From positions 1-22,230 of IMG/VR virus record IMGVR_UViG_3300002242_000651: a stretch of 22,230 nt of DNA; one strand, given 5' to 3'. Below, piece after piece: positions 1-5,695 of this stretch. Under the pieces are notes generated by a model that saw only the letters and a program-made list of their open reading frames with translations, was not told where the DNA came from and did no database searches. The translations under genes and the position numbers were made by a program. Origin of the DNA: a virus. Position 1 is the stretch's first letter. The number at the start of each line of letters is the position of its first letter.

Positions 1-2
1 GG

Positions 3-233
3 GCTGCGCATAGACTACTTACCAGTATAAACGTGGGCAGAGAAGTAGCAGCGGGTCACGCCTTTCCTCATTTCTCAGAGTGGATTGATGAGAGGTGGGA
101 CGATGAAAAAAAATTGCTAAAATTAAAGGTGAGAGCCAAATCAAACAGGGTTAAGAAAGAATCTGTGTTTAATATTCTCGTCTCAAGTCCAGATCACAGT
201 TACCTACTGGCTAACGGTGCAAACAATTACAAC
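3..233 (+). mobile_element. Intein 1 in terminase, C-terminal end only
   Basis: The segment ends in a typical intein block F/G: FNILVSSPDHSYLLANG followed by ANNYN, then Ser as the first extein residue (234-236). Asn plus a downstream Ser is the expected splice chemistry. The penultimate residue is Tyr rather than the usual His. The extein resumes with SFETMSGRVYYPF, a conserved terminase stretch just before the first nuclease motif, so excision restores a continuous terminase. The N-terminal splicing blocks lie outside the window. Codons 3-150, rich in Lys, Arg and Glu, are not recognisable and could be linker or the end of an endonuclease domain. Confidence 0.78.
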
Positions 234-686
234 TCATTTGAGACGATGAGTGGCCGAGTTTACTACCCTTTTGATAGAAACATTCATGTTGGCGAATACC
301 CAATCAATCCCACATTACCAGTGTGGGTGGGGCAGGATTTCAACATCGACCCCATGAGTGCGGTAATCATGCAGCCTCAACCCAACGGTTGTGTTCACAT
401 CGTTGGTGAGGTGGTCTTGTTTGGCTCGAACACCGAAGAGAGTGTGGACGAGATAGAGCGAAGATATTACAAATACACAAAAGCAATGACCATATATCCA
501 GACCCTGCAGGAAAGCAAAGACAGCATGCCAGAGGCGAGACTGATTTGGATATATTTAGAGAGCGTGGTTTCAAACGTATAAAACACAGAGCAAAACACC
601 CAGCTATTGCGGACAGGGTGAACTGCGTAAATAGAATGTTAAGAACTGCGGATGGTCAGGTTAGATTGTTTGTTGATAAGAGTTGA
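3..686 (+). CDS. terL: Terminase large subunit, nuclease domain (5' partial, with the end of an intein)
   Basis: The frame is open from the window edge to a TGA at 684-686, so the gene starts upstream; the GTG at 33 is probably not a true start. Codons 3-233 are the tail of an intein. From Ser at 234 the protein reads as the RNase H-like nuclease of a phage large terminase, the enzyme that cuts concatemeric DNA during packaging. Visible motifs are SGRVYYPFDR, then VGQDFN with the first catalytic Asp at 336-338, then GEVVLFGSNTEES with a likely second acidic residue near 408, then RVNCVNRMLRTADGQVRLFVDKS. The same frame continues past the TGA with terminase-like sequence (687-770) and resumes after the second intein (1512-1586). 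The gene is therefore one terminase interrupted by a stop, not a natural C-terminus. The portal gene follows directly, as is usual. Confidence 0.85.
   Translation, partial: AAHRLLTSINVGREVAAGHAFPHFSEWIDERWDDEKKLLKLKVRAKSNRVKKESVFNILVSSPDHSYLLANGANNYNSFETMSGRVYYPFDRNIHVGEYPINPTLPVWVGQDFNIDPMSAVIMQPQPNGCVHIVGEVVLFGSNTEESVDEIERRYYKYTKAMTIYPDPAGKQRQHARGETDLDIFRERGFKRIKHRAKHPAIADRVNCVNRMLRTADGQVRLFVDKS
684..686 (+). other. In-frame TGA inside the terminase coding frame
   Basis: The terminase frame reads FVDKS, TGA, then KAVIESFEQTIYKKG without a frame change. Large terminases of this type, as I remember them, typically have a Cys at this position (pattern VDxxCKxLIxxLEQ), so the stop is one base away from TGC or TGT. 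It is a sequencing error, a recent nonsense mutation, or a codon that is read through. TGA is used as a normal stop by at least five other genes here (6461, 8037, 15091, 20500, 21033), so the code is not globally changed. Confidence 0.8.
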
Positions 687-752
687 AAGGCGGTCATTGA
701 GTCCTTTGAGCAGACTATTTACAAAAAGGGTTCAAGAGATATTGACAAGACT

Positions 753-1586
753 ATGAATTTGGAGCACGCCTGCTTTCATGGTGATCAACTTGTTAATGTA
801 AATGGCAATACGATGGCCTTTAAAGATATACCAAAGACAGGCGTAGTAATGTGTCATGATGGCAAATACAGACCTTACATAAACGGTGGAAAAATAAAAA
901 GCTTTGTTCCAATGCTCTTGGTTACTTTATCGAATGGTGTTGCTATAAGATGCACCCACGATCACAAGTTCTTAACTGTCGATGGTTGGGTTGATGCAAT
1001 CAACATGCAAGATAAAACACTATGCAACCAAGAATTATTAGCGGAACTATTCAAGAATACGACGGTAAAAGATATTACTTGTGCGAAAGCCCAAGAGAGA
1101 TTTCGCAGAAGGCTAGAAAAGCTGCGGCAAAATGGCACGGCAGCGAAGATGGTATTGATTGGCACAAGAGTAAATATGAAAGGACAAAAGACGCTCTCCA
1201 CAGTAGAGAAAACTCTTTTGAGTGCGCTCAGTGCGGTGTCTCCTTTAAAACAAGCAGAGTTGAAAAAGCTATGTTCTGCTCGAAAAAATGCAAGGCCGCT
1301 TACAGAAGAGACTCAGGCGTTGACAATGAGAAGAGAGCTTGCGTTGTCTGTGGAGGCGAGTTTGAAATCAACAAGTATTATGCAACAAAAACGTGTGGAA
1401 GAAATTGCGCCTCACGTCTGTCGTATAGACATAGAGCCGCCAAGTGATTCTTACTGCCTAACTGTTCCCGACTTTGGCATGTTTGAGATTGGAGGTGTTG
1501 TTTCGTCCAACTGCGACGCTCTAGGGTATTGTATTGAGATAGAATTTCCTATGAGAAAGGTCGAAATTGCGGGTATTTCCATCTAA
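753..1586 (+). CDS. terL: Terminase large subunit C-terminus carrying a complete intein
   Basis: This is the same gene and frame as the preceding terminase segment; the open frame extends back to 687 (KAVIESFEQTIYKKGSRDID). The ATG at 753 is simply an internal Met of the extein. The first six codons (MNLEHA) are extein, followed by a 247-residue intein and then CDALGYCIEIEFPMRKVEI to the TAA. The joined extein EHA+CDALGY matches the last nuclease motif of large terminases, where the Asp (1515-1517) is the third catalytic acidic residue. Translated alone from 753 the product would be only an intein with 30 extein residues. A functional terminase therefore needs readthrough of the TGA at 684 or correction of that base. 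It ends 89 bases before the portal gene. Confidence 0.85.
   Translation: MNLEHACFHGDQLVNVNGNTMAFKDIPKTGVVMCHDGKYRPYINGGKIKSFVPMLLVTLSNGVAIRCTHDHKFLTVDGWVDAINMQDKTLCNQELLAELFKNTTVKDITCAKAQERFRRRLEKLRQNGTAAKMVLIGTRVNMKGQKTLSTVEKTLLSALSAVSPLKQAELKKLCSARKNARPLTEETQALTMRRELALSVEASLKSTSIMQQKRVEEIAPHVCRIDIEPPSDSYCLTVPDFGMFEIGGVVSSNCDALGYCIEIEFPMRKVEIAGISI
771..1511 (+). mobile_element. Intein 2 in terminase, complete, 247 residues
   Basis: The intein starts at Cys (771-773) in the block A pattern CFHGDQLVNVNG. It has a clear block B, IRCTHDHKFLTVDGW, with the TxxH motif (THDH). It ends with block F/G, DSYCLTVPDFGMFEIGG then VVSSN, followed by Cys +1 (1512-1514). The residue before Asn is Ser instead of His. 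The splicing core is about 82 residues at the N side (to about 1018) and about 37 at the C side (from about 1400). The frame between them encodes low-information Lys/Arg/Leu-rich sequence, because that DNA codes in another frame for an HNH-family protein. Insertion is one residue before the third catalytic Asp of the nuclease, the sort of invariant site inteins favour. Confidence 0.85.
1022..1447 (+). CDS. HNH-endonuclease-family protein nested out of frame in intein 2, catalytic core missing
   Basis: The 141-residue ORF has its own ATG and TGA and lies entirely inside intein 2, one base behind the intein frame. Its N-terminus (IISGTIQEYDGKRYYLC, residues 5-21) resembles the opening of phage HNH homing endonucleases. 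Residues 35-60 carry the WHGSEDGIDWH segment of that family. Residues 68-129 carry two CxxC...CxxC zinc-ribbon-like pairs (C68, C71, C86, C90 and C107, C110, C125, C129) around YRRDSGVDNE. The HNH catalytic block that should lie between residues 21 and 35 is absent, so the protein is shorter than expected and probably not a nuclease. No convincing ribosome binding site precedes the ATG, and an in-frame TAA at 1013 precludes fusion to the upstream intein. It could be a decaying gene or a nuclease-free DNA-binding remnant. Confidence 0.65.
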   Translation: MQPRIISGTIQEYDGKRYYLCESPREISQKARKAAAKWHGSEDGIDWHKSKYERTKDALHSRENSFECAQCGVSFKTSRVEKAMFCSKKCKAAYRRDSGVDNEKRACVVCGGEFEINKYYATKTCGRNCASRLSYRHRAAK

Positions 1587-1595
1587 TTTAAAAAT

Positions 1596-1610
1596 AAGTC
1601 ATCGGTGACT
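1596..1610. promoter_or_regulatory. Dispersed near-palindrome, copy 1
   Basis: AAGTCATCGGTGACT lies 10 bases after the terminase stop, with six of seven pairs matching around the centre. It is followed by AT-rich DNA (TATAAATAA). It shares the consensus AAGTCAYYGGTGACW with five other intergenic sites in this window. Its function is inferred only from position; an operator or late-activator site is most likely. Confidence 0.6.
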
Positions 1611-1631
1611 ATAAATAACTGTTGCCAAGTT

Positions 1632-1646
1632 AAGTCACTGGTGACA
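1632..1646. promoter_or_regulatory. Dispersed near-palindrome, copy 2
   Basis: AAGTCACTGGTGACA lies 36 bases after copy 1, in the gap before the portal gene, so this gap has a tandem pair. A TAAATT hexamer 8 bases downstream is a weak candidate for a -10 box. The portal ATG at 1676 has no clear Shine-Dalgarno sequence. Confidence 0.6.
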
Positions 1647-1675
1647 TAATACTGTAAATTTTTCAATGGTTTGTA

Positions 1676-3235
1676 ATGACACAAGAAGAACTTAAAAGAT
1701 TAATCGCTAGACGACACCCAGAATATAAGGAGTCTCTCCCTCATTGGATGTTTCTGTATGCCTGCTATAAAGGCGGCAGAGAGTGGTTCGCTAAAAATAT
1801 TCATCGTTACATGAAAGAGGGTGATATTGAATTTAAAGATCGAACTGCAAGAGCATACCGATTTAACCACACCAAGGAGGTAGTTGATCTTGTCGATAAG
1901 TATCTATTTAAGTCGGAGATTGATAGAAACGAAAGCGATGCACCCGACTCTGTTGTGGCGTTTTGGAAGAACTCAACCAAAAGCGGTTTGAGTATTAGCC
2001 AATTCAGCAAACAAATGTCGAGAAAGTCATCCATTTATGGGTCGTTGTGGGTCGTTGTGGATAGCTCAATTAGAGCGGTAGATCAAAACACCAGCGTGAG
2101 AGACGTAAAGCAGGCGAAGGGTAAAGTGTATGCCTACACGGTCAACCCTGATCGTGCTTTGGACTTTGCTGTGGATGACGATGGCGAGCTTATTTGGCTT
2201 CTAATATACGAACAAACCAGAGACTCAAAAGACCCCTTCACCTCTACAGGTGATGTAATTGATAGATACCGATTATGGACTAAAACTGAGTGGCTGTTGT
2301 TGGGGGTTAAAAAGAACGAGGGTGAAAACGATTCAAATGGCACGGTTGTCGTTGTTGACAGAGGGTCCCACAATTTGGGTGAAGTGCCAGCTTTTAGAGT
2401 GGATTGTGCAATCAGTGATGAGCAGTGGAAAGCACCGTCACTAATTGGAGACATAGCTTATCTTGATAAAGCGGTAGCCAATTATCTATCTAACCTAGAT
2501 GCCATCATTCAAGATCAAACCTTTTCTCAACTTGCCATGCCAGCTCAAGGATTGATGCCAGGTGAGAGCGGATACGAGAAGATGCTGGATATGGGCACCA
2601 AGCGCATATTTTTATATGACGGGGAGCGTGGCGGTGAACCTAAGTATTTGGCACCAGACCCCAAACAAGCCAGTGTAATTTTGGGTGTTATCTCAAAAAT
2701 TATTAACGAAATATACCACACCGTCGGTATGGCGGGCGAAAGAACCAAACAAGATAACTCTCAAGGTATAGATAACAGCTCTGGCAAGGCTAAAGCGATG
2801 GATTTTGAGAGAGTTAATTCATTATTGGTGTCCAAGGCTAATTCACTGGAAAAAGCCGAAAGAAAGATGGCTCGTCTTGTTGCCTTATGGCACGGCGAAA
2901 CATTGCCAGAAGATGAGATTGTTAAATATTCAAAATCGTTTGATACACGAGGTCTAAGCGACGAATTTCAGATAGCTACGCAGTTAGCACTCGTAGAAGC
3001 CCCTGACGCTATTAGACGCGAACAGATGACGACAGTTACGGAAAAACTATTCCCCGTAATTAGAAAAGAAATAAAAGCCGAAATAGAAGCGGAGCTAATC
3101 AATTGGCCGCCGAAGGTTGGACAAGTTTTACCTCAAAAGTCGCTAGTAGATTCAAAAACCACGACTGCTGGTCAAGTGACTGCTGGTCAAGTGACTGCTG
3201 GTCAAGTGACTGCTGGTCAAGTTAAGAATCACTAA
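1676..3235 (+). CDS. Portal protein
   Basis: This 519-residue protein has the length, position and sequence features of a phage portal, the dodecameric ring at the head vertex through which DNA is packaged and to which the neck attaches. It opens with MTQEELKRLIARRHPEYKE and a helical N-terminal region (KGGREWFAKNIHRYMKEG). It has a central segment SLIGDIAYLDKAVANYLSNL and a long C-terminal helix around KAKAMDFERVNSLLVSKANSLEKAERKMARLVALW (residues 370-405). These fit the DUF4055-like portal group by eye. The gene sits between terminase and scaffold, the usual place. The C-terminus ends in four TAGQV repeats that look dispensable. No good ribosome binding site precedes the ATG, so initiation may be weak or may depend on a start not obvious from sequence. 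Confidence 0.85.
   Translation: MTQEELKRLIARRHPEYKESLPHWMFLYACYKGGREWFAKNIHRYMKEGDIEFKDRTARAYRFNHTKEVVDLVDKYLFKSEIDRNESDAPDSVVAFWKNSTKSGLSISQFSKQMSRKSSIYGSLWVVVDSSIRAVDQNTSVRDVKQAKGKVYAYTVNPDRALDFAVDDDGELIWLLIYEQTRDSKDPFTSTGDVIDRYRLWTKTEWLLLGVKKNEGENDSNGTVVVVDRGSHNLGEVPAFRVDCAISDEQWKAPSLIGDIAYLDKAVANYLSNLDAIIQDQTFSQLAMPAQGLMPGESGYEKMLDMGTKRIFLYDGERGGEPKYLAPDPKQASVILGVISKIINEIYHTVGMAGERTKQDNSQGIDNSSGKAKAMDFERVNSLLVSKANSLEKAERKMARLVALWHGETLPEDEIVKYSKSFDTRGLSDEFQIATQLALVEAPDAIRREQMTTVTEKLFPVIRKEIKAEIEAELINWPPKVGQVLPQKSLVDSKTTTAGQVTAGQVTAGQVTAGQVKNH
3164..3223 (+). repeat. Four tandem 15-base repeats at the portal 3' end
   Basis: Four adjacent copies of ACTGCTGGTCAAGTG (the last ends in GTT) encode TAGQV four times. 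The copies are identical at DNA level, which suggests recent slippage expansion. The unit is a multiple of three, so the frame is kept. Confidence 0.95.
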
Positions 3236-3260
3236 TGATGATGAGGTGAGAAGTTAAGGC

Positions 3261-3280
3261 GCTGCCGAGAGGTAGCTTTT
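3261..3280 (+). terminator. Possible weak intrinsic terminator after the portal gene
   Basis: GCTGCC and GGTAGC pair (one G-T wobble) around a GAGA tetraloop and are followed by four T. The stem is only six pairs and the T run is short, so partial termination or an mRNA-stabilising hairpin is as likely as true termination. Confidence 0.35.
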
Positions 3281-3327
3281 GTAAATAGAGCCGAGAGACA
3301 GGTTCGAGTTTTGATCGAGAGACAGAT
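3264..3327 (+). repeat. Three spaced CGAGAG repeats in the portal-scaffold gap
   Basis: CGAGAG occurs at 3265, 3292 and 3316. The last two copies share the 10-mer CGAGAGACAG. The last copy is flanked by GATC on both sides. The 102-base gap has no gene and lacks the AAGTCA/GGTGAC element found in other gaps. Confidence 0.6.
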
Positions 3328-3337
3328 CAGGTGAAAT

Positions 3338-4216
3338 ATGTTTAAAAATAAATTACTTTTAAGATTGATGAAGTTGATGATGGGCGTTCAAGTTTTGGGC
3401 GTTGGTGAAGAAGGTGGCGGCGGTGAAACCCCTAAGCCAGCGGAACAGGAATCACCCAAGCCAGCGGAACAGGAAACTCCTAAACCGGCAGATGAAGACC
3501 CTAAACCAGCGGAACAGGAAACTCCTAAAGCAGACCCTTCTAAACCGTCTGACAACGAGGCAAAATTGTTGCGGGAGATGATGGAGAAAAAAGGTGCGCT
3601 AAAAGCTGCAAACGAAGAGTTGGCTCAAGTGAAAGAGCAGCTTGGTAAGTTTGATGGTATCGACTTAGAAGAAGTTAAGACTTTGTTGCAAAGTCGCAAA
3701 GATGCAGAAAATCAGGAGCTTGAGAAGAAGGGCGAATGGGACAGACTGAAGGCTAATTTAATTGAACAGCAAACAGCCGAGAAAACTCAACTACAGACTG
3801 AAATTGATCAGTTGAAGGCAGAGTTACAAGGTAGTGGCCAGATGATTGATAAGCTAACAATTGAATCTGCGTTTGAAGCGTCTAGGTATATCGAAGACGA
3901 ATTAACATTAACACCAAGAAAAGCAAAGATCATCTACGGTAGTCATTTCGACTTCGAGGGTGACAAAATCATTGGGTATGACAAACCTAAAGGTGCTACC
4001 GACAGAACAATGCTGATTGATTCCAGTGGTGAGGCATTATCATTCGATGCAGCAATGACTAACATCATTGCCAACGACGTTGATAAAGATCATCTTATTC
4101 GCGCAAAGGTTAAGCCAGGCGCAAATTCTGGAACACAAGACAACCCAACTCCTGCGGCGAAGCCGGTGATGAAGGGTCGGGATAGAATATCAGCCGCTCT
4201 GAGAGAAAACAGCTAA
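3338..4216 (+). CDS. Capsid scaffolding protein
   Basis: This 292-residue protein lies immediately upstream of the major capsid gene, where scaffolds usually are. After a short Met/Leu-rich start it has a Pro/Glu-rich repeat region (residues 32-66). A long charged coiled coil follows (about 70-175, with NEELAQVKEQLGKFDGIDL and KKGEWDRLKANLIEQQ). A more globular part contains LTPRKAKIIYGSHFDFEGD (about 195-215). The C-terminus is basic and helical (RDRISAALREN), typical of scaffold tails that bind the inner capsid surface. The charged coiled coil and the KKGEWDRLK motif match scaffold proteins of the DUF6651 type as I remember them. AGGTG lies seven bases before the ATG and is a reasonable ribosome binding site. 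Confidence 0.75.
   Translation: MFKNKLLLRLMKLMMGVQVLGVGEEGGGGETPKPAEQESPKPAEQETPKPADEDPKPAEQETPKADPSKPSDNEAKLLREMMEKKGALKAANEELAQVKEQLGKFDGIDLEEVKTLLQSRKDAENQELEKKGEWDRLKANLIEQQTAEKTQLQTEIDQLKAELQGSGQMIDKLTIESAFEASRYIEDELTLTPRKAKIIYGSHFDFEGDKIIGYDKPKGATDRTMLIDSSGEALSFDAAMTNIIANDVDKDHLIRAKVKPGANSGTQDNPTPAAKPVMKGRDRISAALRENS
3431..3535 (+). repeat. PKPAEQET repeat tract in the scaffold
   Basis: Codons encode PKPAEQES, PKPAEQET, a degenerate PKPADED, PKPAEQET and a truncated PKAD. DNA copies are nearly identical (CCAGCGGAACAGGAA appears three times), indicating expansion of a 24-base unit. It probably forms a flexible acidic linker. Confidence 0.9.
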
Positions 4217-4244
4217 GGTTCATGCCAAAAATTCGTGTCTAAGT

Positions 4245-4259
4245 AAGTCACGGGTGACT
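4245..4259. promoter_or_regulatory. Dispersed near-palindrome, copy 3
   Basis: AAGTCACGGGTGACT lies in the gap before the major capsid gene, with all arm pairs matching and a G-G centre. AT-rich DNA follows, with TAATAT 14 bases downstream as a possible -10 box. The capsid gene's strong ribosome binding site begins at 4282. Confidence 0.6.
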
Positions 4260-4294
4260 ATTTATTTAATGGCTAATATCTAAAGGAGATAACA

Positions 4295-5224
4295 ATGCCT
4301 TTACTTTCCATTGCGGAATCTGAAATTTTAAGTAACAACCAGCTAGAAGCTGGTGTGGTTGAAGAGATCATCGACAAGGAAGACCTCTTCGCTGTTTTAC
4401 CATTTACAGGTGTAAACGGTAAGGCTTATGTTTATAACCGTGAGCTAACACTTGCAACGGGCAACTGGGTAGACCCTAATCAGATCATCCAAGAGTCTCA
4501 CTCTACTTTCCAAGAAGTCGTAACAAAGCTACGCATCTTGGCTGGCGACGTTGATGTTGATAAATTTATTGACTCAACGCTATCCGATACAAATGGCCAA
4601 AAAACTTTACAAATTGCTCAAAAAGCAAAAGGTTTGAGTCGTCAATTCAAACAAACATTGATGACTGGCAACACTGCAATAGACGCCAAACAGTTTGATG
4701 GCTTAGCGTCTATTGCCGAAAGTATTACTGTTGGCGACGCCTCAAGAACAATTGATGCGGGGGTTAATGGTGCATCTGTTGACTTGGCGTTGCTTGATCA
4801 GTTGTTGGATGCTGTGCCTAACGGTGCAGACGCAATCTTTATGCACCCCGCTCTTATAAGAGGTTTTAGAGGTGTGTTAAGATCAGTAGGAACAGATGCG
4901 GCAGCAGAGCTAATGATGCCTAACTTTGGCCGACCAATGTTGACACACAACGGTGTGCCAATTTTAGCCAACGATTTCATCCCATTGAATGAAACTCAAG
5001 GCACAACAGTAGGCGCTACAACTTCTGCATACGCAGTTCGTTTAAACGAAGTTGACGGCTTACACGGCATTTACGGCGGTGGTTTACGCGGTGTGGTGGT
5101 TGAAGACATCGGCACTGTTCAAAACAAAGATGCTACACGCACACGTTTAAAGTGGTATGTATCATTAGTATTGAAATCAACTAAATCTTTAGCTCGTCTA
5201 AAAGGTTTAACTAACATCGCTTAA
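4295..5224 (+). CDS. Major capsid protein (HK97-fold type)
   Basis: This 309-residue protein forms the head shell. It starts MPLLSIAESEILSNNQLE and contains LAGDVDVDKFIDSTL, a region typical of capsid proteins of this siphovirus group. It has SFQFDGLAS-like sequence (KQFDGLASIAES), then a middle domain LALLDQLLDAVPNGADAIFMHP. The C-terminal part contains VPILANDFIPLNE and KDATRTRLKWYVSLVL, a hallmark ending. AAAGGAG at 4282-4288 is the strongest ribosome binding site in the window, in keeping with a highly expressed protein. A strong terminator follows within 50 bases. Assignment rests on recognised motifs plus its place after the scaffold; no fused decoration domain is seen. Confidence 0.88.
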   Translation: MPLLSIAESEILSNNQLEAGVVEEIIDKEDLFAVLPFTGVNGKAYVYNRELTLATGNWVDPNQIIQESHSTFQEVVTKLRILAGDVDVDKFIDSTLSDTNGQKTLQIAQKAKGLSRQFKQTLMTGNTAIDAKQFDGLASIAESITVGDASRTIDAGVNGASVDLALLDQLLDAVPNGADAIFMHPALIRGFRGVLRSVGTDAAAELMMPNFGRPMLTHNGVPILANDFIPLNETQGTTVGATTSAYAVRLNEVDGLHGIYGGGLRGVVVEDIGTVQNKDATRTRLKWYVSLVLKSTKSLARLKGLTNIA

Positions 5225-5247
5225 TGGCGTTAGTTTGATGGATGAGG

Positions 5248-5271
5248 AGAGGGGCATAGCCCCTCTTTTTT
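5248..5271 (+). terminator. Intrinsic terminator after the major capsid gene
   Basis: AGAGGGGC, loop ATA and GCCCCTCT form a perfect eight-pair stem, directly followed by six T. This is a textbook rho-independent terminator. It would limit transcription of the connector genes relative to the capsid gene. Confidence 0.9.
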
Positions 5272-5293
5272 CAATTACGAATTTGGTATCGAG

Positions 5294-5692
5294 ATGACAC
5301 AAATAAGAATAACACAACCAGGCATGGAGACATTGACTGGAAATTTGGGCGAAATTGAATTTAAAGATGGCATCAGCGTTGATCGGGTCACACAAAGACA
5401 GGCGCACAAGCTGAGAGGCGCATTCAAAATCGAAACTATTAAAGGTGATGACCCTGGCTTGTTAGCAGAAATCTCAAGAGCTAAAGCTAAACAGGAAAGT
5501 CCAGTGATCTACCACGAGCCTGAACTGAAAGAGCCTGAGCTTGATTTTGATTATGACGAAGATTCGTTGGTAGCTATCGCTGATGAGGGTGGCTTCTCAG
5601 AGTTGAGAGGGTTTGCAGCAAATTACGGCGTCAAAGGCAGCTCTATCGTCGACATAATTGAGAAGCTACTACAGTTAAAGGCAGGAGCTTAG
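5294..5692 (+). CDS. Small head protein with a C-terminal SAP/HeH-like segment
   Basis: This 132-residue protein sits between the major capsid and connector genes. The N-terminal half (ITQPGMETLTGNLGEIEFKDGISVDRV) and the segment QRQAHKLRGAFKIETI resemble small uncharacterised proteins found at this spot in related siphophages. An acidic linker (residues 78-95, DFDYDEDS) follows. The last 35 residues (ELRGFAANYGVKGSSIVDIIEKLLQ) read as a short helix-extended-helix or SAP-like motif, a fold that often binds nucleic acid. A role in head completion or DNA contact is inferred only. The start follows a weak ribosome site (ATCGAG). The stop is two bases before the next gene's ATG, so the two are translationally coupled. 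Confidence 0.6.
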   Translation: MTQIRITQPGMETLTGNLGEIEFKDGISVDRVTQRQAHKLRGAFKIETIKGDDPGLLAEISRAKAKQESPVIYHEPELKEPELDFDYDEDSLVAIADEGGFSELRGFAANYGVKGSSIVDIIEKLLQLKAGA

Positions 5693-5695
5693 ACT

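Noticed and set aside
684-707. Selenocysteine insertion at the terminase TGA, with AAAGG/CCTTT able to form a hairpin downstream and GGTC in the loop
   Set aside because: The stem is only five pairs and starts at the TGA itself. Bacterial SECIS loops need the key bases further downstream, and no terminase is known to me as a selenoprotein. A substitution or sequencing error is simpler.
687-752. A separate small gene between the two terminase segments
   Set aside because: The region is continuous in frame with terminase sequence on both sides and reads as extein (KAVIESFEQTIYKKG). It is not an independent gene.
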